A DNA stretch of 64,000 nt from Bactericera cockerelli. Lineage: Eukaryota > Arthropoda > Insecta > Hemiptera > Triozidae. The notes under the pieces are model-generated. The model did no database searches. It was not told the origin of the DNA and was given only the letters and a program-made list of their open reading frames with translations. The position numbers and the translations under genes are program-made. Position 1 is the first letter of the stretch, and each line of letters begins with the position of its first letter. Below, in pieces: positions 12,015-24,608 of the stretch. The stretch is from NCBI GenBank assembly GCA_024516035.1, contig CM044958.1, positions 3,490,832 to 3,554,831 on the forward strand, read 5' to 3'.

Positions 12015-12501
12015 ATATCAGAATGACTAATTTTTTTTTTTTTTTTTAATGACTTTTACATAAAACTTCATTAAAATGCTCAAAAATAGTACAATACATA
12101 ATATATTAACCACAATCCGCACAATCTTATGAATTAGATGCGATGAAATCTTACACCAAAAGTTCGATTATCTGAGGCAAATTCAAATCTGAGGTACATA
12201 TTTGTTTTGTTTCATTATGTAATAGTGAGACGGTTAATTTTAGAATTGTGGAGAGGACGGAGATTAAAAAAGGGAAGAAGCAGCACTATTTAACAGTAAA
12301 TAGCCCATTTTATAAGACTCGCACAAAATCTGCGGATAATTGTATGGTCTTGTAATGCAATAGAGAGGGGGCCATAAGAATCATTGCGGAAATAAAACGA
12401 TTATACTTGTATTCGGTTTGAAACTCGTGTCGTCTTGGTAAAGGGAAATTCATAAAGATATAAAAACCATTAAAATAAATTATAATTAGATAGCACTTAT
12501 A

Positions 12502-12890
12502 CAGGGTGTTTCAGAAAAGTGTGCCTTTAATTTAACCACTTGTTAATTGGACCATTTTAGGGAGGGTCAAGTTTATAACAAAAAGTCCGAAAGTGCTTCA
12601 TAAAGGAAACACACCTGGCCTCCTGTGGCCGCCCCTAAGATTGCAATGACCTCAATGTCCACATCAAAATAACGGCGTCATCTTGTATTGGGAGTCGATT
12701 TTTTTTCCGCGTTTCAATAACTCTAACAGGCAAAGCGTAATTTCAAGATCTTAGATTTTAAAGAACCTTTAGAGGAGTGTATCTCCTTTATGAAGCACTT
12801 TCGCCCCTTTTTGCTATAGACTTTACCCCCCCTAAAATGGTCCATATAACTCGTGGTTAAAATAAAGGCACACTTTTCTTTAACACCCTG
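12502..12890. mobile_element. mariner-like MITE with ~110-bp terminal inverted repeats
   Basis: 389 bp flanked by TA at 12500-12501 and 12891-12892. The left end CAGGGTGTTTCAGAAAAGTG and the reverse complement of the right end CAGGGTGTTAAAGAAAAGTG match, and similarity continues inward through GGACCATTTTAGG and GTGCTTCATAAAGGA for about 110 bp. TA duplication and the CAGGGTGT terminus are characteristic of Tc1/mariner-mobilised MITEs. No transposase frame is present, so it depends on an enzyme supplied elsewhere. Confidence 0.85.
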
Positions 12891-12892
12891 TA

Positions 12893-13367
12893 TTTTCCGA
12901 CACTATCTGGGTATCATTTATTGTGCTAAGGAGCATAACGAGGAAGAAAACGATGCCATGTGCAAAAGGGTCAGGGTCGAATTCATTGGAAACCGTGGTT
13001 CGTACCTTTTTCCAGTATTCGTAAAATCAAGATATATCGTGGCTTAAAAAAATAGAGCTTGAATAATTTCCACCTAGTTTAGGTACTCAATATTTTGTAA
13101 AATAAATTGGAGAAGGTTTGATTGGTTTACAAAATATGGACCGCCGAGGGACCAACTTTGGTTATAAATGACATTTTACTCTCATAAAATGTAGTCGGCA
13201 TTTTTGTAACATGAATTTATTTTATTTTTTACAAAAAAGCATTATAGTAGCTAGTCAACATGAGCCATGCGCCATGCATGATTTGTCTTTAAATTAAATT
13301 TGAAGTTATAAATTCATGAAATGGAGGAGTGAAACAACTTCTAGAATAAATAAGAAATAGAAAACAA
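12893..13367. other. AT-rich non-coding DNA
   Basis: No element end or gene recognised. A short run of CATG-containing words (AGCCATGCGCCATGCATG) occurs near 13262-13280. Confidence 0.5.
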
Positions 13368-13524
13368 ATCATCATCATAGGGTAGCATCATCGTGAACGA
13401 TGGTAGCCAGACAGTGGAAGAATGACTCAGCAGTTCTACCACTGTATTAACAAGGAGGCTAATGATTGACAAGGGCCCCCAGAACCAAGCCAATGCTGGT
13501 CTGCTCCTTGTTTATAGTCCCCTT
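13368..13524 (-). repeat. interspersed repeat D, copy 2
   Basis: Reverse complement matches copies at 11844 and 44123: GGACTATAAACAAGGAGCAG, GGCTTGGTTCTGGGGGCCC, then CTACCATCGTTCACGATGATG. It ends in CCTATGATGATGAT, which suggests an ATG-type simple-repeat 3' tail. Confidence 0.8.
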
Positions 13525-16500
13525 TATAGTATAAACTATAGTTTATAATTTATAGTATAGAAAACAAAGAATAAGATAAAAAAGAAGACATAAATCAATA
13601 AATGAAATTGTAAAATATGTTTGAATTTAAATCTTATCTTTTGTCAAGCGTTAAAAGAAACGTCGGTTATATACATATTTCTTTTTTTTTTATCAGAACC
13701 TAGTTCAAGTGAGGTCTGAATGGAGCAAACTGGTTTAGCTGGTGTGGCAAGTCAAGGAGCCTAGCTGTCTGTGAGGACTTCAAAGTAAGTACATACTTGC
13801 GATGTGGAACGAAAAGATCACGAAGTACAGACCTAACACCGGGCCTGATATTCTCTTCTCACTATAATGCGTTCTTAATTTTCATCTTCTGCAGTTTGTG
13901 CTATCTTGAGAAACCTGGCAACCGTGCTGTCTAGTTTAAATGCTAGTCTATAATGCTAATACCAGCCTAATGTTAATGTTAGACTAATGCTAATACAATA
14001 TTAGCTAGCCTAATTCTCATCTAATATTCATGCTGGCCTTATGCTAATGCGGCTAAATACATCGTAGACATTAGCTATCAAACGTTAAAGCTCAAGTTGC
14101 TCCAGTGTCTACAATCAAAGCTTATGGACTTTTAGATACTAGACTTAAGACATCATTGAAGTACTCAAGAGCTTACTATCAACAGTAACAGAAGATTCAT
14201 ATATTACGTATCATTTTTTGATTTTTTAAATCTCCATGGGAAAGACTTTGTGGTACTATCATTTGTGCAATGAGCTACTTTTTTTTCATTTTAAGGCCTT
14301 TTAACATGGTGGTTAGCCTGTCATTCACGCCGGTAATCAACTACTTTATAACCGGTGATTGCATGGATTAATAATTTTATCAACAAATTTTGAAAATTAC
14401 TTCCATTTACCGCCATTTAAAACAAACTTAATAGAACTTTTTTTACAGGTCTATTAATACCACATCTTTGTAGAAGTGTTTTAGATCGGAAAAACATCTT
14501 TAACCTTATAGCAAAAGTGTTGCAGAGGTATTGAAAACCACCTCAATAATAGGCATTTACTATTTCTTCCTAATTGAATCTCGACACAGAAGGCCTACAA
14601 AGAGTCCTTGAAAAAGTTACAACTGCAATGCTTTACGACAGCTCAGACATTTGGAACTTCGACAAAATGCGGATATTAAACTTTTTAATTGAAACTGGAA
14701 GGACAAAGTTTACTGTTTCGCTTTCCAAAGAGCAAGCTATCGAAAGCATTTCGGCCCATGTCTGTTGACTGCTGGGAGATTAATTGAATAAAAACAATCA
14801 AAAGGATTTCCCTCTAGTCCCCGAAAACTAAAACCCAGGAGATGAAATCTACATTTTGCTCGACAAACATCAGACCGGTTGAGAGATGTTTGTTTTAGGA
14901 AATTGCATAAGAAAGAATTTGAACCCCTCCCGCCTCTTGCAGGGAGCAACAAATATGAAGAAGAGAAGAAAAAAAAGAGGAAGCAGAAGTCGAAGAAAAT
15001 AATGGTGTTGAAGGAAGTAAAAGCAGGTGCAGGGGAGGAAGGACATGAAGAAGAAAGGGGCGGCAGAGTCCAAGAACATCTAGAAATAGAAGATGAAGAG
15101 GGAATAGTGCAGGACGAAGAAGAAAAATATTCTGGATAAGAAAAAGAAGAAGTAAGGGAAGAAAAAGAAGATGAAGAAAAAGAAAAACAATAACGAAGAG
15201 AAATGAAACGAAAAGCTACTTTGCGAGGGATTCCCCTTGGGGACTTAATCCGAGCCCTCTCCTAACTCCTTTCAGAGTATAATCATCAACAAAAATAAAC
15301 TACCTTTTATAGCCCCTCCATCCTCCACCTTCCACCCCCGTGTCTGACCTTCTGACAGTCCTCCCACCCCGCCAGAAACATACTGTGAACCCGATACTTC
15401 CTTTGCCTTTAACGAAAAGAGCTTTAAATAATTTAGAAAAAGAAAAGGAAAGGGTTGAAAGGTCAACGGACGATACGAATGACGTGTGGCCAATCTTCGG
15501 GGGTGGAGGCCAATCAGTCTAGGACTTGTTGCCTGCCTTATCATTATACGTTTTATGTGAAGATTTGAAGTTTCCAGTTACATAATGCTATGAGTTGAGA
15601 GAATGTCTTTCATCTTCTGTATGCTTCGTTAAGCTTTCTGTATGGCTCTTGCACATTTTGTTCGCTTATTTTTGTTTTGGACGCTGCTATCTTCTTTAGA
15701 ATTTGAATATTTTATTTATCGTCGAATCTCAGACACATTTACTTATTGATTTGGAGAACTGGAGTCTTTTTTATCATCACTGTTATCGTCATTGTTATTA
15801 TTATAATATGGCTGACCCTATGTATGTCCGAAAAAATGTGTAGAAAAAAGAGTAGGTTAATCATCATTAACACAGGGTTTAATTAAATAAAATTGGGTTA
15901 AAAGTGGGAAAGACGACCTTCAGCCTAGGGGGGTTAGAGAGGGGATAGAGAGCTGGGGGTTGGATCAAAAGATAGTAGAAGTCAAGGTGGATCTTTTGAC
16001 TATAATTCGTTGAGCCTCGGATAAAGGAGGCCAGAGTTAAACTGAATTCGATCTTATTGTAAAATGACCATTTCTTTTTATTCTACTTGAATGTTGTATA
16101 TTTATCTGATTCATTCTGATTATGATCTAATGTGGCTTGCGATAGTAATAATAATATTAATAAGAATCAGTTACATTAATCTAATTGAAGACCTATGACA
16201 TTTTTAATAGAAAAAATGAGGCAGGAAAGTCAAACAAAGTTTTGGATGTTGCTAATTGAAATCACTAACCCTTCTCATGAGATGAAACGTTAAACTGTGG
16301 TTCTTTTGAATGTGTATGAAGCCGCTTCCCGGAAGTTGATGCTACAACTGCTACGAGTCACTAAAGTGCGGCTTTTTAGGATCTTTTAATGTTTCCTATA
16401 TTAATTTGAAATTCCCCAAGTTTGCTCAATTCCCAGAAAATCCCTTTTTATTCAGATCGGTATCTTTCTTGTATATTCAAGTATCACATAATTAGTAAGT

Positions 16501-16652
16501 TCTATTGCGATCCAATTTATTTTGATTGGCATAATTGAAAATTCCCAGGCTAATTTTTTTTAGAAAATAGCATTTTATTATTTGTTTGATTTCCCTTTAG
16601 GGCAAAATGTTATGTTTTATGAAATATTCCTTTATTGTCTGTGAAATCATAA
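13525..16652. other. non-coding DNA with a CTAATGCTAAT-type degenerate array and a purine-rich block
   Basis: From 13938 to 14055 the words GCTAAT and CCTAAT recur about ten times in a degenerate array. From about 14940 to 15200 the plus strand is purine-rich (GAAGAAGAG), producing Lys/Glu-rich artefact frames. No recognised gene or TE. An open frame at 14574-14768 starts with TTG and has no recognisable motif. Confidence 0.5.
16638..16652. repeat. target-site duplication, left half
   Basis: TCTGTGAAATCATAA is perfectly repeated at 16803-16817, flanking the SINE-B insertion. Confidence 0.85.
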
Positions 16653-16802
16653 AGTTGTCATATTAAATTTGTGTTAATCACTTTCGTGATATCACAACTA
16701 CTCAAAATCGCTTTACTAAATCTATGCTGAAACCGTGACTTGAACCACCGACCTCCAGGTTACAAGTCCACCGCCTTATCGATCAAGCTACTGAGGTTGG
16801 AT
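16653..16802 (-). repeat. SINE-B, complete copy with 15-bp TSD
   Basis: Minus strand: CCAACCTCAGTAGCTTGATCG (A-box region), GGACTTGTAACCTGGAGGTC (tRNA-Thr(TGT)-like anticodon arm), GGTTCAAGTC (B box), then the body TTTAGTAAAGCG...GAGTAGTTGTGATATCACG and tail GATTAACACAAATTTAATAT. The perfect flanking duplication TCTGTGAAATCATAA gives exact limits, about 150 bp. Target-primed insertion by a LINE is inferred. Confidence 0.9.
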
Positions 16803-19392
16803 TCTGTGAAATCATAATCAATCAATCCTGAATACAAAACTGCTGTAACAGTATTTACTATTCGTCCTGTGTTTTTGACCTGGAGGTATGCTTTCTCTGC
16901 CCATCATGACTGTATTCTAGACCTTCCAAGTCAACCGGTAATGATGTTTAGTCCAATTTTTATAGCAGCCATTCCAAAAAATGGATAAACAATATATTGC
17001 TGAATGAGTTTCAAACCTTCAGTAACAACATTTACATGGTAGGCACAGTGTTATCTCTTATCTACATCAGAAATAAGGAAGAATTAGAACACGAAAATGA
17101 AGTGGCATGGAAATAATCTTTCTTCCTTGCTCTCTCCTTTTACTTTATTTCCCTCTGATACTCTTCCTGCTCTCTATTTTTCCTCTTGACTATTCTTATA
17201 CATCACCTTCAAATATGATATCTTGACCTCTTCTCACATTTTTTCCATATCTTTCTGAAGATAGTTCCTTTTGTCTGAAAGGTCATCCTCAGCAGTCAGC
17301 ACTTCTGATATCTTCATTTTCTGTTTCTCTCATACATTATCAATTTTTCTCATTTCTCTATATGTCTCTCCTTTTTCCCAACGTATTTCCTCCCTCATCA
17401 TCTATCAATTCTATCATATACGAGTATGTATCTGTTCTTCTTTGTTCTTCTACTTCCTCATGATCCTTCTCTCTACCCTCTCACCGAGTTTATTCTTTCT
17501 TCCAATATTCACATCTCACCATTATGACTTCCCTTCTTCCACAGTATTATTCATCTCATGCACATGCTCCTGTTCCATATTTACCTTTTCTATGACACTT
17601 CTCTACTTTTCATCTTTCAAAGCTCAAACTTGTCCCTGTAACTTCTCATCGACTTTCCTCCTCCTTTCATTCAACTCTCCTCCCCATCGTCCATTTCTTC
17701 TACTACTCCTCCTCCAATTCTTAACTCCCTTCTTCCACACATCCCCCATTCTCAATCATTCACACCCCATCTACACCCTCTGTTTCCATGCCCTCTTGAT
17801 GAGTTCCACCCGCCAAGTTCTAACAGCTTTAGGTTTCATGGCCTACTAAAGCTGATGATTTATTGGGGGTTCGCGTGCCAGCCCTTGGCATTGTGTCTGA
17901 GTACATGGGAACTTGGACATTCCTTTGTTCTTCTGTGCTAACTGTGGAGTTGTAAATACTTCAGCTTGAAGGTTGCTCAAATGTTAGTTATGGTAATAAA
18001 TGGTGGGCAGGTGGTGGTACGCAAATGTTAGTTATTGTAATAGGTGGTACTTTCATAGTGGCAATTTCTCAGATTCTAATCTGAGATATTATTTATTTCT
18101 ACTTCAATGTTATTTAGTTTGTTATGCGAAATAACTTTACATTCTTTACAACTAGGTTACGTTGTATAAACCCTCTATACCCAGGGTGTATTCAGATATT
18201 TTGCAGAAGTTTTTTTGTTATGTTATGTTATATTTCAAATATCTTAACTTAGTAGAAACATATCAGGAAAAATTGGGTCGATTTTTTTTTTTAACACAAC
18301 AAAGTAAAAATAAGACAGAATTGGTTTAAATTGAATGTAACTTACGGATTCTACACATTTATTTAAATCTTGCATTTTTTTTATTTTATTGGAATTTTAA
18401 TTTTTTACCCTTTTTGTCATGACTCTCGTCTATTAAGTGTTTAACTTAGCGCCACTTTTCTTGGTCATGTAAAACTTAAAATTTCACAAGGCCCTCTTAT
18501 TGCAATCCAAATTCAACATAGAGTAATAAAAAGTAGCATAACACACGAACCATGACTTCGACTGAAATTTCCACACAATATAACACCAGCTCCGACATAC
18601 CAGGCATTCTTCAGCTCAGACTATCACTCTTGTCTTCCACGCCAGTGGGGCATAAAAAAAATGGCATAGTAGGCACCGTATGAATTTCCTCCCTGGACAA
18701 TAATGAACTCCTCTGACCTCTGCGTGAGAATGACCCTCTAGGGCCTGCCTCCTCTGTCTGACCACATTCTCTCCATTTGGGGCAGATGAAAATTACTCGG
18801 GCATCTCTGGCCTTTTTCCCTTTACCTCCATTTTCTTCTTTCAGTTGTTTCTATTTTTTTTGTCATCTCATTTTCTTTTTACGTATGCCATTCCATTTGA
18901 GTATATCATATTTTCAGTCTCTTTTTACTTTCTATTACCTGTGGTTAAGAAATTATTGTTTTCATTCGGGTTTTTTTTTTTTTTTTTTGTCATGACTCTC
19001 TCCCATCATTCATTATCTATATACATTTTTTTTCCTTTTAAATCAATTTCTTCTATTAGTGCCCTAAAATTAAACCCAATATTTGTTATTATGGCAAATA
19101 TTTGGTTGATGCATTATTAATTATAAGCATAATTGTATTTCCCTTTATTGGGGTTCTTATATGAATCCGATCGTCTCTTGTGGGATATTTCATTGGGTTG
19201 TGGTTCTCATTCCAGCTATTGATATCGGTTGCGGCTTACTTCATTACATAAACACGATATCCTGCATGAACGTGAATTAATCTGCTTAATATTCATACCA
19301 CTCACCACAAATGCTTAAAATTAAATTGCCAATAGTCTCACCAATTTCAGCTGAATAAGACATGTTTGTTGTGTATATCGTAACGTAGTTTA
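16803..19392. other. non-coding DNA with a long pyrimidine-rich tract
   Basis: The first 15 bases (16803-16817) are the right half of the SINE-B TSD. Between about 17110 and 17830 the plus strand is dominated by C and T, giving a 192-codon frame rich in Ser/Leu/Phe/Pro that I treat as an artefact. A further T-rich stretch follows at 18840-19020. No recognised genes. Confidence 0.55.
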
Positions 19393-19639
19393 TCTCTATA
19401 TATAAATGAGAAATATGGACGGGCTTTGTGGCTTTGTGACTTTGTGGCTTTGTGTGCATCAATTGTTTAGGCAAAACGGTAAGAGATAGCGAACAATTGA
19501 TGAGAGATGACCCCAAGTAAAATTGCCGGAAAATACCAGGAAAATTGTCAAAAGTCCGAAATTCCAAACCGTCCTTGAGTTATGACCTTCCTCAAGTATT
19601 TCCTTGAGGAAGGGTCCGATTTTAAGACAGTCTTTGCCC

Positions 19640-20110
19640 TGGAACTTGAAATCTATCGCGAGGACCTATATTTTTTTATTATATAATAACACATTAAACA
19701 AAATTAGCTTTCATTTAATTCATTTTAGGCCACATTCTGACGTACCGTTCTGGAGATATAAGCCAGAATGTTCGAAATTTCGACCTCTTTTTCAGACTTT
19801 TCACGTTTTTTAGCAGATTCCAGCGCGGAACTTAAAATTTGTCGCGAGGACCTATATTTTTTATTATTTAATAACACATTAGACAAAACTAGCTTTCATT
19901 TAATTCATATTAGGCCACATTTTGACGTACCAATCTCGAGATAGAAGCCAGAATGTTCGAAATTTCGACCATTTTTTCAGACTTTTCACGTTTTTTTTTA
20001 CAGATTCCAGCACGGAACTTAAAAGTTATCGCTAGGACCTATATATTTATTATAAAAACTGTCTGAGAACATCACATGATTTTATTTGAGCAATTTGTTG
20101 CCATATTCTG
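19640..20110 (+). repeat. three ~186-bp internal tandem units of the Helitron
   Basis: CGCGAGGACCTATATTTTTT at 19657 recurs at 19843 and, degraded as CGCTAGGACCTATATATTTA, at 20030. Each unit also carries GCTTTCATTTAATTCAT and AGCCAGAATGTTCGAAATTT in the first two. Confidence 0.85.
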
Positions 20111-20208
20111 ACAAACCGTTCTCGAAATATGGGCCAGTTTGCTACATTATCAATATCCGCTATGATAGATTTGGCTCGGGATTTTGAAATTTACAGCGAT
20201 GATGACTG

Positions 20209-20295
20209 GTGTGTGTGTGTGTGTGTGTGGAGGTGTGGTGTGTGTGTGTGTTGTGTGTGTGTTGTGTGTGTTGTGTGTGTGTGTGGTTGTGTGTG

Positions 20296-20354
<59 letters not shown>

Positions 20355-20560
20355 GGTGTGTGTGTGTGTGTGGGTGTTGTGTGTGTGTGTGTGTTGTGTG
20401 TGTGTGGTGTGTTGTGTTGTGGTGGGTGTGGTGTGTGTGTGGGTGAGCGGGTGTGTGTGTGGTGTGTGGTGTGTGTGTGTGTGTGTGTGGTGTGTTTGGG
20501 TGGTGGTGGGTGTGTGTGTGGATGTGTATGTGGTGTGTGGGTGTGTGGGTGTGGTGTGTG
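20209..20560 (+). repeat. imperfect (GT)n microsatellite
   Basis: About 350 bp of GT repeats interrupted by GTTGTG, GGTGTG and GTGGGTG variants. All long open frames here (Cys/Val or Thr/His repeats) are translations of this tract. It lies inside the Helitron, just 5' of its terminal hairpin. Confidence 0.95.
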
Positions 20561-20593
20561 TGATGGCTTGGCGAAGCGGGTGCAGCCCGCTAG

Positions 20594-23323
20594 TATAGTT
20601 ATATCTCTTAATGAGTTTAGTGTTAATGATAGCATAGGCCAATTGATATTAATTTATAATTAATAACAAGGAATCTGTGTGCATCTATGTACGAAATCTT
20701 TGTATTAATTTCTATTAGTGATTGCCTCTTTCATCTCCTCAGCCAAAACTGTTGTAGAAAATGATATATTCGTATGAATTGGTTCAGTGTCACAAATGAA
20801 TAATAATGTATGTACATTTTTTAAAAACACATATGTGTAAAACATTACCCACAACTATGCCTTTGCCTTTATTTGTTTGTTTGAAAATTAAACCACATAA
20901 ATCCAAATTCAAAATAACACATCTAAACAACTGCTAGTTTTCGGATAATATTAATCCATATAAACAGAAAGGTGAGAAGTAAATAAGAAATACTAGATGT
21001 ACATTAAGAAGAACTTGGGTCAGGTACTAGTCCCACCTCTCATGTCTTCACCATGGCCCTGTATCGCCATTCCTGTGTTTTCTGGTAACCTGCCGTAATG
21101 AATGTATGCCGCAAATTCCAGTTTGAGTTGCAAAACTTTCAAGTAAGCGCAAATGGGTAAACTATTACCAGCGTTGCCATTTAGACTATCTGTTTATTAA
21201 TTACGTTTAATTAAATTTTCTGCAGCACTGCAATTTTAAAATATGCTCTTCCTCAGCCCTGACACTTGCAGAAATTTATGGTGTGATATATTTTAATTTA
21301 CTTTTGGCATGCATTGTTGTGTGAGTGTTTGTGCAATTTATTTCCGTGCGCTTTTCTTCTTCTTGCGTTTCTAGGGGGTTTTTTGTAGGGGTGTTTCATG
21401 GGGGGTTCCTTTTCAGTTCATTTAGTTATGTTGAATTCATGCATTTCTTGAGGAAGGGTACACGGTGGTGGGTTCGATATTGGGAGGGCTGGGGGAAGTT
21501 TTATGTGGGAGTTCTTTTTCATTTTGACGTTGTTGAAAAACTGAATCTAGGGATTTATTGTAGCGTTTGATGGTGTTAAAGTATGTGTTAATGTTTGAAA
21601 CACAATAATTCTCCTTTACTCTATGTTCTTCGTCTTCAGTCACCATGGGTAATGAGTTTGGTTTTTATTTATTTATTTGACAGAGGAAAGTTTGACCTGG
21701 GGTTTTTTCTTACTGAGCGCCCCGAATCAATTTCTAGGTTTCTTGTATGTTTTTTGTGTTTATATTGTTATATACTAATTCAGTTTCAAAAAAAATATCG
21801 TATATTTCTGTGAAATATGACTGAACTGGCCTAAACATAGGTGTTACGTAAAAAGCAATGATATTAGTGTGTGTATCTTACTTGAGAGAAAAAACCACTA
21901 TCCCTTTTTTTTACAACTGAATATTCCACTCTAAAAAATTAAACACATCCTGCGACACTAAAATTATTATTTTTAAAACGTATTGGAAAACAAGGAAAAA
22001 AAAGCTACCCCTCAAATAAAAATTCAAAACTGTCAAGGGAAATGATTTACATACAAATACAGTTTCGCCGACAACGGAGTATTGCGACACTCGAACGCCC
22101 GCGCGCCCCTCACGCGTAATGCAATTTCGCCAAATTTCATTAAAGACACGGAACGACTAATGCGATTTTGTCGTGAGGGCAATCGTAAAAGGACGTCCCC
22201 GTCGCCTGGTACAATCCCATTTGGAAAATTAAAACCAGGACAGAGAAGGAAAAAGTTTCACCAACATGTTTTAAAGAATAAATTTCCAATCGAATTGAAT
22301 TAAATGATGACTCCATGGAGAAATATAAACTCACCTATGTCGATGAAGTAGGGGAAAAAAGGTTAACATGAGGGGTTTTAGAAAGGTTTTCTGATGAAAA
22401 TTGAAAAGTAAAAGATACTTTTGGAAAGGAGGAGTGAGAAGAAGAGAAAGTACAACAATCAGGAAAGGGAGAGCAAGAAGAAGATATATAAGAGGGAGAA
22501 GTTGGAATTAGGAGAAGAGGTGAACGAAGAGAAGAAGAAGAGTGCAGGTGAGGATAAATAGGAAGAGGAGATGGAAAGGAAGAAAAATCAGGAGTAGAAG
22601 AAGGCGAAGGAGGAGAAAAGAGAGTTTCTCAATATGAATATGTGAATCACTTAAAAAGGGTCAGTAATGAACTGCGAAAATATTCGATGAAAGTGTAGAT
22701 ACTGTAAAGCTAAAGTATCCCAGAAATGCTTAAACTCTTTGCCGAGTGTACCCCAGGGATACTAGTTCGAAATATACTCGATGGCCGTAAAAATCTATGT
22801 ATGTAGATTTGTAAATGATGTGCTCAAAGCTATAAAGTCTCCTGCATTAACTGATTGAGTTAAGAGGTATTTATCGATTTATTGGATTATGTATAGTGAG
22901 AGAACTGGAAACTGAAATTCTAACTCAGTTCAATACCTGTTTGACCAAAGTTGTATTTTTAACTTTTCAAGAAGATTACTGACAATACTGACCTTTAACA
23001 CAGATATTAATACCAATCGGTCGAAAGTAGATTTTCGTATTTTCTAGCGTGGCAAACTTTGTGAAATGCCTCAACGAATTTTTTAATGGGTCTTTTGTAT
23101 TTTTACCTCTACATATTTCTTAGATGAGGCATGGTATAACTAAGTCCAACACAGCGTATACGCATATCCTAAATCACCCTTGATTACTCTAGCCTATACC
23201 TTCATGCCAGGAACTAGAAAAAATTATATTTAGACAGTAGGAGATGCTCTTTAGACTGCTTGGTCCCAATTCTTATGCAGTCATAAATGTTAAAAAAAAA
23301 CATTAACATATCATTTTATCAAT
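20594..23323. other. non-coding DNA, one GC-balanced patch and a purine-rich block
   Basis: The stretch 22065-22215 has unusual CpG content (CGAACGCCCGCGCGCCCC) within AT-rich DNA. A 73-codon frame crosses it without a recognised motif. From 22370 to 22630 the plus strand is GA-rich. No TE ends or genes were recognised. Confidence 0.5.
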
Positions 23324-23436
23324 CCAACCGAGCTCAGTAGCTTGATCGATAAGGCGGTGGACTTGTAACCTGGAGGTTGGTGGTTCAAGTCCCGGTTTCA
23401 ACAAGGATTTAGTAAAAGCGAGTTTGAGTAGTTGTT
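23324..23436 (+). repeat. SINE-B copy, 3' truncated
   Basis: CCAACCGAGCTCAGTAGC, GGCGGTGGACTTGTAACC, TGGTTCAAGTCCCGG (B box) and TTTAGTAAAAGCGAGTTTGAG match the family; similarity stops just after GAGTAGTTGT. Confidence 0.85.
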
Positions 23437-24608
23437 TATCAGTGTGTACAAAATCTAAATGTCACGAGTATTAGTGAATGTTATATTGCCTTATTGCATG
23501 TGTTCATCATAAATGAAACAACTTTGTGTATCATTGGGTCGATCATGTCAGGGTTATCGTAAAGATAACTTTCACACCAGAAAATCACTCGTAATTGTTT
23601 CTTGGAATACCGCATCGTTTTCGGAAGTTTCCCAAGAAAGTTTCTCAGGAAAACTAGCTGTCTCGTGTTTGGAAATTCGACATTGATCACCCATCGTAGT
23701 TTAGAATGCAAGATGGACAGAAAAGTTTTTCCAAGTTTCCTATCTAAATTTCAAGTCGAAAATTTCCGAAGTTTTCTTTGTCGTTTCCGAAAACTTCGTT
23801 CATCAAGCTGTTGACAGCTACAGGTTTCTTTTCTATAGGTTTTGGTTGATTTCCATTATTCATTAGAGTGTTGGTCAGAGGTAATTTGAGGGAGTTTACT
23901 TGTTGGAGCTAGAGCTTTTTTTCTTCAAATTTCTCCGGTTTCAAATTATCCATGTAGATTTTCACAAGATATTTTCAAAAATTCTTTTAACTGATTGAGA
24001 TACACTTTGAACTGATTGAGATACACAGAAAATTTTCTGTGAAGTCAATAAAAATTATATTAGTCTTACTCAATTTCTTCAAAAAATTGATTGATACATC
24101 TTTCTCCACAGATTGATACATCTTCACAAATATACAGAGTCCACCATCAAGATATTCATTTCTTTGAGGACCGGTTAAAGTTTTTCGTTGTTTTTAACCC
24201 ATTGACAATACAATATGTACTAATAACAGAGAGATCACTGTCAAAATAGTGAATGTTGTCTATTCATCGCCTTTGCCTTAAGAATATAACTGCAACATGT
24301 TTTGTTACTTCCGTATTTTTTTACACCCTATATGTGATGACGCAGTGTTGCACGTTAATAGAGTTGTCATACTTATAGAGTTGAATATTAATAGAGTTGC
24401 ACGTTAATGAAGTTATATACACGTTCTAATAAGGGGCCTTTGTTGTATGATTTTGTATGATTAATTATGCCCACAACTACCTCGTGTAATTTCCACGTAC
24501 TCATCATCACTGTTGTTCTTCTGAGTCTTTTGTGTTTTAAAATTCCTGAGCAATGTTTCCACAACCATGAGAGTGTGTATTGATCGGGGTGTTCTTCATT
24601 ATTTAAGT
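23437..24608. other. non-coding DNA
   Basis: No gene or mobile element recognised. Short direct repeats occur, for example AACTGATTGAGATACAC at about 23989 and 24010, and TTGATACATCTT at 24090 and 24114. Confidence 0.45.

Larger units (their letters stand above)
19393..20593 (+). mobile_element. non-autonomous Helitron
   Basis: The 5' end is TCTCTATATATAAATGAG preceded by A. The 3' end is GCGGG-TGCAG-CCCGC (hairpin 20576-20590) closing with CTAG (20590-20593) and followed by T. This matches Helitron structure: 5'-TC, subterminal hairpin, CTRR-3', insertion between A and T, no TSD. Inside are roughly 186-bp tandem units (starting near 19657, 19843 and 20030, the third diverged) and a long GT-rich tract. 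No RepHel frame, so it is non-autonomous. Confidence 0.85.

Noticed and set aside
17271..17849. 192-codon open frame
   Set aside because: It spans a polypyrimidine tract; Ser/Leu/Phe/Pro composition is dictated by C and T bases and no motif is visible.
20129..20663. Cys/Val and Thr/His repeat frames on both strands
   Set aside because: Translation of the GT microsatellite inside the Helitron.
22082..22303. Arg/Lys-rich 73-codon frame in a CpG-rich patch
   Set aside because: Composition is interesting, but no family or flanking gene structure can be recognised.
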